DNA of 64,000 bases from Sandaracinaceae bacterium (lineage in GTDB: Bacteria; Myxococcota_A; Polyangia; Polyangiales; Houyiibacteriaceae). The notes below the pieces were generated by a model. That model did no database searches. It saw nothing but the letters and a program-made list of their open reading frames with translations, and had not been told where the DNA came from. This document shows, piece by piece, positions 10,448-18,617 of this stretch. The stretch spans positions 186,001 to 250,000 of the forward strand of contig JADJJE010000005.1 of the NCBI GenBank assembly GCA_016706685.1, given 5' to 3'. The translations under genes were made by a program, and so were the position numbers. The first letter of the stretch is position 1, and each line of letters begins with the position of its first letter.

Positions 10448-10462
10448 CACCGATCGTGCAAA
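10434..10462 (-). promoter_or_regulatory. gntR promoter, leaderless
   Basis: Minus strand: -35 TTTGCA (10457-10462), 17-bp spacer, consensus -10 TATAAT (10434-10439). The -10 ends six bases before the ATG, which places the transcription start on the A of the start codon. Confidence 0.6.
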
Positions 10463-10481
10463 GCAGAGCCGCGCAAGCGCG

Positions 10482-10487
10482 TATACT
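10482..10487 (+). promoter_or_regulatory. -10 hexamer of divergent gene
   Basis: TATACT, eight bases before the ATG at 10496, giving a leader of one or two bases at most. No clear -35 is visible. The GntR operator lies 35 bp upstream and could also affect this promoter. Confidence 0.45.
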
Positions 10488-10495
10488 CAGCGCCC

Positions 10496-10798
10496 ATGGA
10501 CGCCCCTAACCGTATCCCGCTCGCGCTGCGGATTCTCCACGTCGTGCTGCTCGCCAACTTCGCGACGAACACCTTCTACTGCATGTACCAGCTGTTCGTG
10601 GTGCTCGCGCCAGACGGCCGCATCGGACCACTGTGGGGTGCGGCGGCAAGCCTGCCCGTCGACCTGGTGGTGAAGCGCCGCCTCTACGCCATCGAGTTCT
10701 GGCTGACCATCGGCGCGGCCAGCATCTACGTGGCCATCACCGAGTGGCTGCCGCGGGCGCTGCGTCCCATCCCCGCCGCCACGCCGCCAGCGTCATGA
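10496..10798 (+). CDS. Small two-helix membrane protein, 100 aa
   Basis: Two hydrophobic segments (~10-34, LRILHVVLLANFATNTFY; ~65-82, FWLTIGAASIYVAI) separated by a short loop containing VVKRRLYAIEF. No family is recognised. Its TGA overlaps the ATG of the next gene (ATGA), so it is probably co-translated with the ATC-hydrolase-like protein. It is divergent from gntR and may share its control region. Confidence 0.65.
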   Translation: MDAPNRIPLALRILHVVLLANFATNTFYCMYQLFVVLAPDGRIGPLWGAAASLPVDLVVKRRLYAIEFWLTIGAASIYVAITEWLPRALRPIPAATPPAS

Positions 10799-11475
10799 GC
10801 GGCTTGCCCAACCCGCCCCACGCCACGGTCCGAGAGCTTCGGCGCTTCGACCGCCAACACGGGATCCCTGCGGCGCTCGGAGTGCTGCGCGCCCAGCTGA
10901 CGGTCGCGGAGCTGGCCGGGGTGGCGCTGGCCATGGCGGCGGGTGGCCTGCGTGACCCTCTGCGCGCGCTCCCGAAGTCACCTCGCTGGTCGCCGTTGGT
11001 GGAGGACTTGGTGCGTCATCAGCTGCGCGCCGCCGTGCGCTTGGACGACGCGACGAGACGAGCGCTGCGCGGGCCGGCCTGGCCCGAGACACGGCGGCAA
11101 GCCCTGCTGCTCGAGGTGATCGCGGTCACCGGCTCGCGCTTCATCGAGCACACGATGCCCTTCCCCAGCCTCGACGCCTGGCGTGACGCGGCCCCCAGCG
11201 CACGCGCTCGATTCATGGAGGCCCTGCGCGGGCGGGCCTTCAACGCGCAGCTCGAGCCTGCGGGCGTGAGCGCCGTCGCCATGGGCTTCGATGTGAGCGC
11301 GTGCCGCTTCGTGGAGCTGTGCCACGAGCTGGAGCGCCCCTACCTCGCGCCCATGTTCTGCGAGTCCGACTCGCGCTTCTTCGCCGAGCGCAGTGACCTG
11401 ATCGAGCTGAAGCGGACGCGCACCCAGGCGCGCGACGCCGCCCCCTGCGACTTCCGCTTCACGCTGCGCTCCTGA
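10795..11475 (+). CDS. L-2-amino-thiazoline-4-carboxylate hydrolase-like protein
   Basis: The 226-aa product matches the ATC-hydrolase family in its C-terminal half: CRFVELCHELERPYLAPMFCESDSRFFAE followed by CDFRF near the end, where family members have a conserved Cys, F-C-x-S-D and C-D-F-R-F. The family is named for ring opening of 2-amino-thiazoline-4-carboxylate in cysteine synthesis, but most members are uncharacterised. The ATG overlaps the stop of the membrane-protein gene, which fixes the start. A methyltransferase gene follows after seven bases. Confidence 0.75.
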   Translation: MSGLPNPPHATVRELRRFDRQHGIPAALGVLRAQLTVAELAGVALAMAAGGLRDPLRALPKSPRWSPLVEDLVRHQLRAAVRLDDATRRALRGPAWPETRRQALLLEVIAVTGSRFIEHTMPFPSLDAWRDAAPSARARFMEALRGRAFNAQLEPAGVSAVAMGFDVSACRFVELCHELERPYLAPMFCESDSRFFAERSDLIELKRTRTQARDAAPCDFRFTLRS

Positions 11476-11482
11476 CTCGCCG

Positions 11483-12145
11483 ATGCACTCCTTCTCCGAC
11501 GGAAGCCGCTCCCGCCTTACCCACCGCGACGTGGGCCGCTTCCCGGGCGAAACGCTCTTCGACCGCGTGGGCCGCGTGGTGTGCGAGGCCGAGTGCCTGC
11601 CGCGCAAGGAGCTGTACGAGAGCTGGGAGGTGGCCAAGCGCGCGCGGCGGCGCATGCGCGGGGGCGTGGTGTACGACCTGGCTGCGGGGCACGGGCTGCT
11701 TGCGCACCTGTTGCTGTTGCTGGACGACAGCTCGCCGCACGCCGTGGCGGTGGACAAGCGCACGCCACCCAGCGCGGACACGCTGCACGCCGCGCTAGTG
11801 GCCGCGTGGCCGCGCCTCGAGGGGCGCATCGAGCGCCGCGTGATGGACCTGCGCAGCGTGCAGGCGGCCGAGGGCGACCTGGTGGTGTCCGCCCATGCGT
11901 GCGGTGGGCTGACGGATGCCACGCTGGATGTGGCGCTGGCCTCGCGGGCGGGGGTGGCCGTGCTGCCGTGCTGTCACGTGGACCGCACCGGTGATACCGG
12001 CGGGCTGCTGGGCTGGATGGACGGCGCGCTGGCCATGGACGTGACGCGCGCCGGGCGCTTGCGGGCAGCCGGGTACCACGTGCTGGCGCAGACCATCCCC
12101 GAGACCATCACGCCCAAGAATCGGCTGCTGCTGGGCTGGCTGTGA
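11483..12145 (+). CDS. SAM-dependent methyltransferase (Methyltransf_32-like)
   Basis: The 220-aa product has the nucleotide-binding motif VVYDLAAGHGLLAHLLLLL (~64-82, motif I), an acidic end of strand 2 (AVAVDKRTPPS), and the pair SAHACGGLTD...VAVLPCCHVDRTG (~133-165) typical of the Methyltransf_32 group, in which HxCGxxTD and LPCCH recur. Substrate unknown; relatives act on RNA or small molecules. It belongs to the run of genes beginning at 10496. Confidence 0.75.
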   Translation: MHSFSDGSRSRLTHRDVGRFPGETLFDRVGRVVCEAECLPRKELYESWEVAKRARRRMRGGVVYDLAAGHGLLAHLLLLLDDSSPHAVAVDKRTPPSADTLHAALVAAWPRLEGRIERRVMDLRSVQAAEGDLVVSAHACGGLTDATLDVALASRAGVAVLPCCHVDRTGDTGGLLGWMDGALAMDVTRAGRLRAAGYHVLAQTIPETITPKNRLLLGWL

Positions 12146-12180
12146 TGGCGCGCCTGGTTTACCGACGCCCCCGCAGCGAG

Positions 12181-12186
12181 TAGCTT
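12181..12186 (+). promoter_or_regulatory. Putative -10 hexamer (leaderless type)
   Basis: TAGCTT, seven bases before the ATG at 12194; no Shine-Dalgarno between them. Confidence 0.35.
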
Positions 12187-12193
12187 CGCGCCG

Positions 12194-12769
12194 ATGTTCC
12201 GCGCCGCTGGTGCCCCTCCCGCTTCGACTGCGCGCTCCGCGCTGCTGGTCTGCCTGTGCCTCGGCACCCTGCTCGGCTGTGCCACCCGCGGCTCGGACTT
12301 CGAGCCTGCCCCGGGTGACGTGGCTCCCGAAGGCGAGGTGGCTGCCCCCACCGCCCCCGCGGCCCCCTTCGACTTCGACACGGCCCCGCGCGACTGGAAC
12401 CCGAGCGGCATCGCCTGGCGCGAGCACGCGGCCGGGCTCGCCGAGGCGCGGTCCACGGGCAAGCCCGTCATGCTGGTGATGCACGCCGAGTGGTGCGGCC
12501 CCTGCCACGACTACGCCCGCATCTTCTATGCCCCCGAGGTGGTCTCACTGGCCCGTCAGTTCGTGATGATCCTGGTGGACTCCGACCGCGACCCCGCGGC
12601 CAACCAGCGCTACGCCACGGACGGGACGTACCTGCCGCGCACCTACTTCCTGGACTCGAACGGGCAGCACCGCACCCAGCTGGTGAGCGAGCACCCCCGC
12701 TTCCGCTACTTCTTCAACCAGCGCGACCCGCGCGTCACGGTGGCGGCCATGCGCCTGGCGCTCCGCTAG
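12194..12769 (+). CDS. Thioredoxin-fold lipoprotein
   Basis: 191 aa. The signal peptide ends at the lipobox LLGC (Cys ~33), followed by an Ala/Pro-rich linker. The thioredoxin-like domain is at ~70-185 with active site HAEWCGPCHDYARIFY (~100-115, CxxC) and the cis-Pro in YLPRTYFLD. It is probably anchored in the envelope and active in disulphide reduction or exchange. The short domain with WCGPC followed by Y/F resembles the AGR/TXNDC12-type 'thioredoxin_7' group. Confidence 0.88.
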   Translation: MFRAAGAPPASTARSALLVCLCLGTLLGCATRGSDFEPAPGDVAPEGEVAAPTAPAAPFDFDTAPRDWNPSGIAWREHAAGLAEARSTGKPVMLVMHAEWCGPCHDYARIFYAPEVVSLARQFVMILVDSDRDPAANQRYATDGTYLPRTYFLDSNGQHRTQLVSEHPRFRYFFNQRDPRVTVAAMRLALR

Positions 12770-12838
12770 CGCGCACGAAACTCCCAGCAGTTTCGCGGCC
12801 TTGACACCGGCGCGAGCGTGGTCATGGTGCGGCCCACC

Positions 12839-14824
12839 ATGACGGAACAGAAGCAGACCCATGCCTTCCAAGCCGAGGTCACCCGCGTCCTCGGCCTGGT
12901 GATCAACTCGCTGTACTCCAACAAGGAGGTCTTCCTCCGCGAGCTGGTCTCGAACGCGTCGGACGCCATCGACAAGCGGCGCTTCCTGGCCATCTCGGAC
13001 GCCTCCCTGCTGGGCGACGCGGTGCTGGCCATCCGCATCACGCCGGACGCGGAGCACAAGACGCTCACGTTCTCGGACGACGGCGTGGGCATGAGCAGCG
13101 AGGAGCTGGTGGCCAACCTGGGCACCGTGGCGCACTCGGGCAGCACCGACTTCATGGACAAGCTGAGGGCGGCGCTCGACAAGAAGTCCGAAGCCGGCGA
13201 CGGCGCGGACGTGTCGCTCATCGGCCAGTTCGGCGTGGGCTTCTACAGCGCCTACCTGGTGGCCGACCGCGTGGACGTGCTCACCCGCCGCGCCGGCAGC
13301 GAGCAGGCCCTGCTGTGGAGCTCGGACGCGGGCGAGACCTACACCATCGAGCCGGCCACGCGCGACACCGTGGGCACCGACGTGGTGCTGCACCTGAAGG
13401 ACGACCAGCAGGGGCTGCTGGACTCCTACGAGCTCACGCGGCTGGTCAAGAAGTACAGCGACTTCGTGGCGCACCCCATCCTGGTGGCCAGCCCGGCCGA
13501 CGACGAGAAGGAAGACGACGACGGCGAGAAGTCTGCGGAGGACGCCGAGAAGCCGTCCGGAGAGCCCACCTACGAGCAGGCCAACTCGAGCAACGCGCTG
13601 TGGCGCCGCCGTCCCAGCGAGATCACGGACGAGCAGTACGACGAGTTCTACCGGCACCTCACGCACGACTGGGAGCCGGCCATCGCGCACAAGCACTTCC
13701 ACGTGGAGGGCACGCAGATGTTCGCGGGCCTGCTCTACATCCCGAAGCGCCCGCCCTTCGACCTGTTCTCGCCGGACCAGCGCCACGGCGTGCGCCTGCA
13801 CGTGAAGCGCGTGTTCATCATGGACGACTGCGACGAGCTGCTGCCCAAGTGGCTGCGCTTCGTGCGCGGCGTGGTGGACTCGGAAGACCTCCCGCTCAAC
13901 GTCTCGCGCGAGCTGCTGCAGGACTCGCGCATCGTGCGCACCATCCGCAAGCAGGTGGTGCGGCGCACCCTCGACATGATCGAGGAGCTGGCCGACGCCG
14001 CCAAGGCCGAGGGTGCGGACAACGCCACGCGCGACACATACAACGCCTTCTGGACGGCCTATGGCGCCGTGCTCAAGGAGGGCCTGCACTTCGAGCCCGA
14101 GTACGCCGACCGCCTGGCCAAGCTCGTGCGCTACGAGACCACCGCGCAGCCGGGGCTGACATCGCTCGCGGACTACGTGAGCCGCATGAAGGACGGGCAG
14201 GACGCCATCTACTACGTGGTGGGTGCGTCACGGGCCACGGTGGAGAACGCCCCGCACCTCGAGGCGCTCAAGGCGCGCGGCTACGAAGTGCTGCTCATGG
14301 TGGACGGCGTGGACCAGTGGGCCCTCGACGGCCTGCGCGAGTTCGAGGGCAAGAAGCTGCTGTCCGCCACCGACGCGGGCCTGGACCTGGGCGAGAGCAA
14401 GCCCACCGAGGCCGAGAAGGAGGAGCTGGACACGCTGCTGCGGCGCTTCCGCGACACGCTCGGCGAGCACGTCTCCGAGGTGCGCCTGACCAGCCGTCTG
14501 ACCGACTCGGCCGCATGCCTGGTGTCACCCGCGGGTGGCCTGCCGCCCTACATGGAGCGACTGCTGCGCCTGCAGAACCCCGACATGCCCGTGCAGAAGC
14601 GCGTGCTGGAGCTCAACCCGGCGCACCCCATCGTCACCGGGCTGCGCGACCTGCTACGGGCGGATGCCAACGACGCACGCGACACGCAGCTGCGGGACTG
14701 GATCGAGCTGGTGCACGACCAGGCGCTCTTGGCCGAGGGCAGCCCCGTGCACGACCCGGCCAAGCTGGTGCAGCGCATGACGGCGCTGCTGAGCGACGCC
14801 GTGAAGCGCGCGGCCACGGCATGA
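12839..14824 (+). CDS. htpG: Chaperone protein HtpG (bacterial Hsp90)
   Basis: ATP-dependent cytosolic chaperone, 661 aa from this start. The N-terminal GHKL ATPase is complete: ELVSNASDAIDKRR (helix with the catalytic Glu and ATP-binding Asn), DDGVGMS (N2 box), and GQFGVGFYSAYLVAD (lid glycines). The middle domain (KRPPFDLF..., RVFIMDDCDELLPKWLRFVRGVVDS, LPLNVSRELLQ) and dimerisation domain follow. The ATG at 12839 is chosen because EQKQTHAFQAEV aligns with the usual HtpG N-terminus; an in-frame GTG lies seven codons upstream. No convincing ribosome binding site or heat-shock promoter was found. Confidence 0.95.
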   Translation: MTEQKQTHAFQAEVTRVLGLVINSLYSNKEVFLRELVSNASDAIDKRRFLAISDASLLGDAVLAIRITPDAEHKTLTFSDDGVGMSSEELVANLGTVAHSGSTDFMDKLRAALDKKSEAGDGADVSLIGQFGVGFYSAYLVADRVDVLTRRAGSEQALLWSSDAGETYTIEPATRDTVGTDVVLHLKDDQQGLLDSYELTRLVKKYSDFVAHPILVASPADDEKEDDDGEKSAEDAEKPSGEPTYEQANSSNALWRRRPSEITDEQYDEFYRHLTHDWEPAIAHKHFHVEGTQMFAGLLYIPKRPPFDLFSPDQRHGVRLHVKRVFIMDDCDELLPKWLRFVRGVVDSEDLPLNVSRELLQDSRIVRTIRKQVVRRTLDMIEELADAAKAEGADNATRDTYNAFWTAYGAVLKEGLHFEPEYADRLAKLVRYETTAQPGLTSLADYVSRMKDGQDAIYYVVGASRATVENAPHLEALKARGYEVLLMVDGVDQWALDGLREFEGKKLLSATDAGLDLGESKPTEAEKEELDTLLRRFRDTLGEHVSEVRLTSRLTDSAACLVSPAGGLPPYMERLLRLQNPDMPVQKRVLELNPAHPIVTGLRDLLRADANDARDTQLRDWIELVHDQALLAEGSPVHDPAKLVQRMTALLSDAVKRAATA

Positions 14825-14864
14825 TTGGGCGGGGGGCCGCGGCCTGCTAGCCTCCAGCACCTTC

Positions 14865-15554
14865 GTGACGCGCCGCCCCTCCCCACTTCGACCGCTTTCC
14901 CTGCTGCTGGCGCTGCTCACGTCGGTGACGGCGGCGGGCACGGCGTCGCGGGCGAGCGCCGACAACGGCGTGGGCGACGGCCTCTACGGGCGCCTGCGCC
15001 ACGACTTCTTCCTGCAGCTGGCGGTGGGCGGCGGCGTGCGGCTGTTCCCCGAGGTGAGCCCCGACTTCGAGATCGACAGCGAGCCCAGTTGGGCGCTGAT
15101 GGTGGACGTGCGCGCGCGCATGACCGGCGTGGCCGGCATCATTGTAGGCACCAGTACGAGCAGCACGCACACCACCCTCTTCCTGGGGGCCGAGGTGCGC
15201 CCGTTGTACCCCGCGCTGGTGCTGCAAGGCATCATCACGGGACGCGCGCGGGCCGACCTCACCATTCAGTCGCTCTACATCGAACTTGGGGCGGCGCTGC
15301 GCTTCGTGGACACGCTGCGCACCAGCTTCGGCTGGGGCCTCGGGTTCGAGGTGCCGCTGGTGCTGCCTAAGCACTTCTCCCAAGGCATCTGGCTTCGTTT
15401 CGGCGTGCGCCACCTGCGCGAGGCCCGCAGCCAGCGCGACCTGGGGGTGAGCACGGCCCCCGCCGAGTGGCTGCCGCACATCTCGCTGGCCATGACGCTG
15501 GGCGTGTCCGAGGGCCGCTTCGCAGGGTGGGAGCCGCCCCGCTCGCGCCCCTGA
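14865..15554 (+). CDS. Exported outer-membrane beta-barrel-like protein
   Basis: The 229-aa product has a Sec signal peptide (LSLLLALLTSVTAAGTASRASA, cleavage near residue 33). The rest alternates polar and hydrophobic residues in short strands (FLQLAVGGGVRLF, LFLGAEVRPLYPALVLQGIITG, YIELGAALRFV, HISLAMTLGVSEGRF), as in small outer-membrane barrels. No family is assigned. The start codon is GTG. A 10-bp inverted repeat follows its stop codon, then a Ser/Thr kinase gene. Confidence 0.7.
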   Translation: MTRRPSPLRPLSLLLALLTSVTAAGTASRASADNGVGDGLYGRLRHDFFLQLAVGGGVRLFPEVSPDFEIDSEPSWALMVDVRARMTGVAGIIVGTSTSSTHTTLFLGAEVRPLYPALVLQGIITGRARADLTIQSLYIELGAALRFVDTLRTSFGWGLGFEVPLVLPKHFSQGIWLRFGVRHLREARSQRDLGVSTAPAEWLPHISLAMTLGVSEGRFAGWEPPRSRP

Positions 15555-15556
15555 CG

Positions 15557-15602
15557 GGCGGTCTACACCGTAGCAATCCGGCCCAGAATGAAGTAGACCG
15601 CC
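15557..15602. repeat. Inverted repeat between beta-barrel and kinase genes
   Basis: GGCGGTCTAC and GTAGACCGCC form a perfect 10-bp stem with a 26-base loop, two bases after the upstream stop and nine bases before the kinase start. It could be a terminator or an operator for the kinase; nothing distinguishes these. Confidence 0.5.
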
Positions 15603-15611
15603 GAAGTCAGC

Positions 15612-16244
15612 ATGGACTCCTCCATCCCGAAGCAGATCGGGCGGTACAGCATAGACCGACTGCTCGGCTCGGGTGCGATGGGCTACGTGTTCCTCGGACG
15701 CGACCCCGAGCTGGACCGGCCCGTGGCCATCAAGACCGTGCGCGACCTGGGCATGAGCCCGGACGCCCTGGCCACGTTCCTCGAGCGCTTCCGCAACGAG
15801 GCGCGGGCCGCCGCACGCCTGCACCACCCCAACATCGTGGCCGTCTACGACGTGGGCGAGGACCCCACGTCGGGGCCGTTCCTGGTGTTCGAGTACGTGG
15901 CGGGGGCCACCCCTGAAGCAGACGCTGCGCGCACAGGGCGCGTTCGAGCCCGAGGCCGTGTGCCGCGTGGCCGACGAGCTGGCCTCGGCCATCGCGCTGG
16001 CCCACCAGAACGGCATCATCCACCGCGACATCAAGCCGGACAACGTGCTGCTCACGCCGGATGGCGGGGCCAAGCTGGCGGACTTCGGCATCGCGCGCAT
16101 CCCCAACGCCACGCTCACGCGCGAGGGGCAGTTCCTGGGCACGCCCTGCTACGCCGCCCCGGAGACGCTGGACCGCGGCAGCTACGGGGCCCACAGCGAC
16201 TTGTTCTCGTTCGCGGCCATGCTGTACGAGCTCATCTCGGGTGA
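15612..16244 (+). CDS. Ser/Thr protein kinase, N-terminal part (frameshifted)
   Basis: Only the first ~100 residues are genuine kinase sequence. The Gly-rich loop (LLGSGAMGYVFLG, ~17-29), the catalytic Lys in VAIKTV (~43), the alphaC Glu in RFRNEARAAARLHHPNIVAVYDVGED, and the hinge FLVFEYVAG are all present. After residue ~100 the frame slips and the remainder is Arg-rich out-of-frame translation. Removing one C from the CCCC run at 15910-15913 restores hinge sequence and joins the frame to the downstream half, giving one 478-aa kinase. It may be a sequencing indel or a true disruption. Confidence 0.7.
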   Translation: MDSSIPKQIGRYSIDRLLGSGAMGYVFLGRDPELDRPVAIKTVRDLGMSPDALATFLERFRNEARAAARLHHPNIVAVYDVGEDPTSGPFLVFEYVAGATPEADAARTGRVRARGRVPRGRRAGLGHRAGPPERHHPPRHQAGQRAAHAGWRGQAGGLRHRAHPQRHAHARGAVPGHALLRRPGDAGPRQLRGPQRLVLVRGHAVRAHLG

Positions 16245-17049
16245 GCGCGCGTTCCCGGGCACGGACGCGGTGGCGGTGGCCCACAAGGTGCTGCACGAGC
16301 AGCCGCAGCCCCTGCGCCAGGCCGGACGCGGGCTGAACATCCCCGCGGGCGTGGAGGCCGTCATCATGCGCGGCCTCGAGAAGAACCCGAGCGCGCGCCA
16401 TGAGCACGTGCCCGCCTTCGCCGACGCGCTGCGCGATGCCTATGCGGCAGCCAGCCTGGTGCGCGAGCCCTCGCGCAGCTTCACGGCGGGCGGCGGCGGT
16501 GGCGGGGCCTTCGAGCCGTCGCGGCAGGGCGCCGAGAGCGGCGGAACGTTTGCGTTCGCGGCGGTGCTGGTAGGCACGCTGGTGGTGGGGCTGGCGCTGG
16601 TCTTCGCGTTCGCCGGGCCGAGCGACGACGAGCTGGCCCTGGCGGACGGGGCCGTACTGGACATGGGCACCCCGGACGCCGGGACGCGCACCGCAGCCGA
16701 CTTGGTGGTGAACCCACCGGACCAGGGTTGGGGCACGGCGACCTTCGGGGCGGATGACGGCTTCGATCTCGGCGTGAGCGCCCTCAGCGTGCCCGACTCG
16801 GGCGGCAGCGGCGCGGCTGCGGCCGAGCCGGTGGACGCTGGTGGCCCGCCGGACCCCGGGGCGAACATGACCCCGCACGAGCGCGAAGAGGCAGCCAAAG
16901 ACGCCATCGACGACGCTCGGCGACGCCTCGAAGCCGGCGACTTCCCAGGCGCTCGTGCGTCTCTCGGGCTGGCCCAGCAGCTGGACCCGGGCAACTCCGA
17001 CATTGGCGCCATGCGTGCTGCGCTGCGGGCCGCGACCCCGACTCCCTAG
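15958..17049 (+). CDS. Ser/Thr protein kinase, C-terminal part (frameshifted)
   Basis: In-frame sequence resumes at ~15914 (LKQTLRAQGAFEPEAVCRV), but the first usable ATG/GTG here is at 15958. It holds the catalytic loop HRDIKPDN, DFGIARI (Mg-binding DFG), the activation loop GTPCYAAPE and a complete C-lobe. A TM helix (FAAVLVGTLVVGLALVFAFAG, ~200-220 of this part) then leads to an extracytoplasmic Asp/Ala/Pro-rich linker and a short TPR-like helix pair (AKDAIDDARRRLEAGDFPGARASLGLAQQLDPG). This is the architecture of membrane-anchored PknB-type kinases in Myxococcota. Alone it lacks the ATP-binding N-lobe. Confidence 0.75.
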   Translation: MCRVADELASAIALAHQNGIIHRDIKPDNVLLTPDGGAKLADFGIARIPNATLTREGQFLGTPCYAAPETLDRGSYGAHSDLFSFAAMLYELISGERAFPGTDAVAVAHKVLHEQPQPLRQAGRGLNIPAGVEAVIMRGLEKNPSARHEHVPAFADALRDAYAAASLVREPSRSFTAGGGGGGAFEPSRQGAESGGTFAFAAVLVGTLVVGLALVFAFAGPSDDELALADGAVLDMGTPDAGTRTAADLVVNPPDQGWGTATFGADDGFDLGVSALSVPDSGGSGAAAAEPVDAGGPPDPGANMTPHEREEAAKDAIDDARRRLEAGDFPGARASLGLAQQLDPGNSDIGAMRAALRAATPTP

Positions 17050-17079
17050 GCTGACCAGGGCCGGCGCTCGGGGGCACCC

Positions 17080-17676
17080 TCAGAGCACCAGCAAGCCCCA
17101 GATGGCCTTCCGGTGCACGTCACGCATGAGCTTGGCCAGCGCCTCGCGGGTGACCCCGGCGTAGCGGTCGTGGAGCGCGAGCTGGCCACCGCTGCGCAGC
17201 TCGAGCAGGATGGCGCCGCGCTCGGCGTCATAAGCGACCTGTTCGACGTCGTCCCACGCGACGTGCGTGTAGTGGGTGTCCACTTGGCGCACCAGTCCGT
17301 CCGCGCGCAGCAGGATGAATTGCTCGGTGGCCAGGTTGCGCCGCAGCGCCAGGATCAGGAGCACGTTGCTGACCAGCACCAGCAGCAGCCCCACCACCAT
17401 GAGGCCCTGCTCGAGCGGCAGCACCTGCCAGGTGGCCGGGGAGGCATGCGCCAGCTGAAACGTGGCGCGCCCCGCAAAGAGGCGGGCGGGCTCGCGCTGC
17501 TGGATGAGGCGCAGCCCTACCACGGCGGCCGCCGAGCCGAGGCACATCAGCGGAATGGCCAGAGCGAGCGAGCGCAGCAACGCACGCCGAGTGTCGAAGC
17601 GAAACGCCGCGAGCGAGCGCCCGGCGAGGGGGCCGTCGTCCAGAGGGGAACGGCGTGGCTCGACACCGGCGCTCAT
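17080..17676 (-). CDS. Membrane protein with PH-like C-terminal domain
   Basis: A 198-aa product with two TM segments (~36-56, LALAIPLMCLGSAAAVVGLRL; ~94-113, GLMVVGLLLVLVSNVLLILAL). A C-terminal beta-rich region follows (ILLRADGLVRQVDTHYTHVAWDDVEQVAYDAERGAILLEL), resembling bacterial PH/YdbT-like membrane-tethered domains. Function unknown. Its ATG overlaps the stop of the upstream lipoprotein gene by four bases, so the two form an operon. Confidence 0.65.
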   Translation of the reverse strand: MSAGVEPRRSPLDDGPLAGRSLAAFRFDTRRALLRSLALAIPLMCLGSAAAVVGLRLIQQREPARLFAGRATFQLAHASPATWQVLPLEQGLMVVGLLLVLVSNVLLILALRRNLATEQFILLRADGLVRQVDTHYTHVAWDDVEQVAYDAERGAILLELRSGGQLALHDRYAGVTREALAKLMRDVHRKAIWGLLVL

Positions 17677-18611
17677 GGCGCAGCGCTCCCATCGGTGGGT
17701 GCTGGAGCCGGTGGGGGAGTGCTCGGCCGCGGCACGCGCTCACGACGCCGCGCGGCGCCGGCCATGTCCGCGTAGAGCGAGCTGGCCTCACGCAGGGCGT
17801 CCTCCCGGGACACGCCGTAGCGCTCCACCGCGTAAGCGAACATGGAGCCCGCCGCGAGCGCGTCGGCCGCCGCCGCCGCTGCCGCATCGGCGCGCAGGTC
17901 ACCCACTCCGTGCCGCTGCGCGTACGCCTCGGCGTACTCGGCCAGCGCGTCGGCATAGACGGCCTCGGCGGCAGGGTCCACCACGTCGGCTGCGGCGTAG
18001 TCGAACGCGACCGCTTCGTCGTCGGGAGCGAGGACGGGACGCACCTCCGCCCCGGCGGAAGAGTCGCCCGAGCTGGGCAGGCCGCGGATGGGCGCGCGGT
18101 CGGCGCTGAAGCCGGCCTCCACGCGCCGCAGTGCGCGCATGGCGTCACGCACGATGGGCAGCACGGCCAGGTCCACGTCACGGTTCAGGATCGGCGGCAG
18201 GGCTCGCAGCCGCCGCGCGTGCTCGTTCAACACCACGTCGTGCTGCGCCTCGAGCGCCAGCGGCAGCAGCACCCGCACCACGCGATCCGCCGCCATGTAG
18301 CGCAGGCGCTCGGCGTCCCCGTGCTGTGTGCCCTCGAGCGACACCTCCTCGAGCACCACGCTCTCCTCGCCGAAGAGCTCCGTGAGCCCCGCGCGGTAGG
18401 CGGCCATCACGGGGTGCGGCTCGGTGCTGATGGGCCGCGGTGTGGCCATCGAGCCCGGTGGCGCGGCGGTCGCGAGCGAGGCCGTCCTGCGCGGAACGCC
18501 GCGCGCCGTGCGGGTGCGCGTGTTGTGCATCGGCGTGTCGCAGGCGCTGCCGCTCAGCGCAGACAGCGCACCGATCAGGACGAACACCAGGCACGAGTCG
18601 CGGGCCGACAC
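17673..18611 (-). CDS. Lipoprotein of unknown function, 312 aa
   Basis: The GTG at 18611 opens a signal peptide (CLVFVLIGALSALSGSACDT) with lipobox Cys ~24. The start is supported by TACGCT six bases upstream and excludes a longer frame running into pyk. The mature protein is Ala/Glu-rich and mainly helical (LRYMAADRVVRVLLPLALEAQHDVVLNEHARRLRALPP; YADALAEYAEAYAQRHG) with a Pro-rich C-terminus. No domain is recognised. It is translationally coupled to the PH-like membrane protein. Confidence 0.65.
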   Translation of the reverse strand: MSARDSCLVFVLIGALSALSGSACDTPMHNTRTRTARGVPRRTASLATAAPPGSMATPRPISTEPHPVMAAYRAGLTELFGEESVVLEEVSLEGTQHGDAERLRYMAADRVVRVLLPLALEAQHDVVLNEHARRLRALPPILNRDVDLAVLPIVRDAMRALRRVEAGFSADRAPIRGLPSSGDSSAGAEVRPVLAPDDEAVAFDYAAADVVDPAAEAVYADALAEYAEAYAQRHGVGDLRADAAAAAAADALAAGSMFAYAVERYGVSREDALREASSLYADMAGAARRRERVPRPSTPPPAPAPTDGSAAP

Positions 18612-18617
18612 GAAGAC

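Noticed and set aside
12796..12838. Heat-shock (sigma-32-like) promoter before htpG, CTTGAC...GGTCAT
   Set aside because: The -10 part does not match CCCCATNT and the spacing is forced; no better than chance.
12545..14089. 514-aa minus-strand open frame
   Set aside because: Antisense to htpG and the thioredoxin lipoprotein; no coding features.
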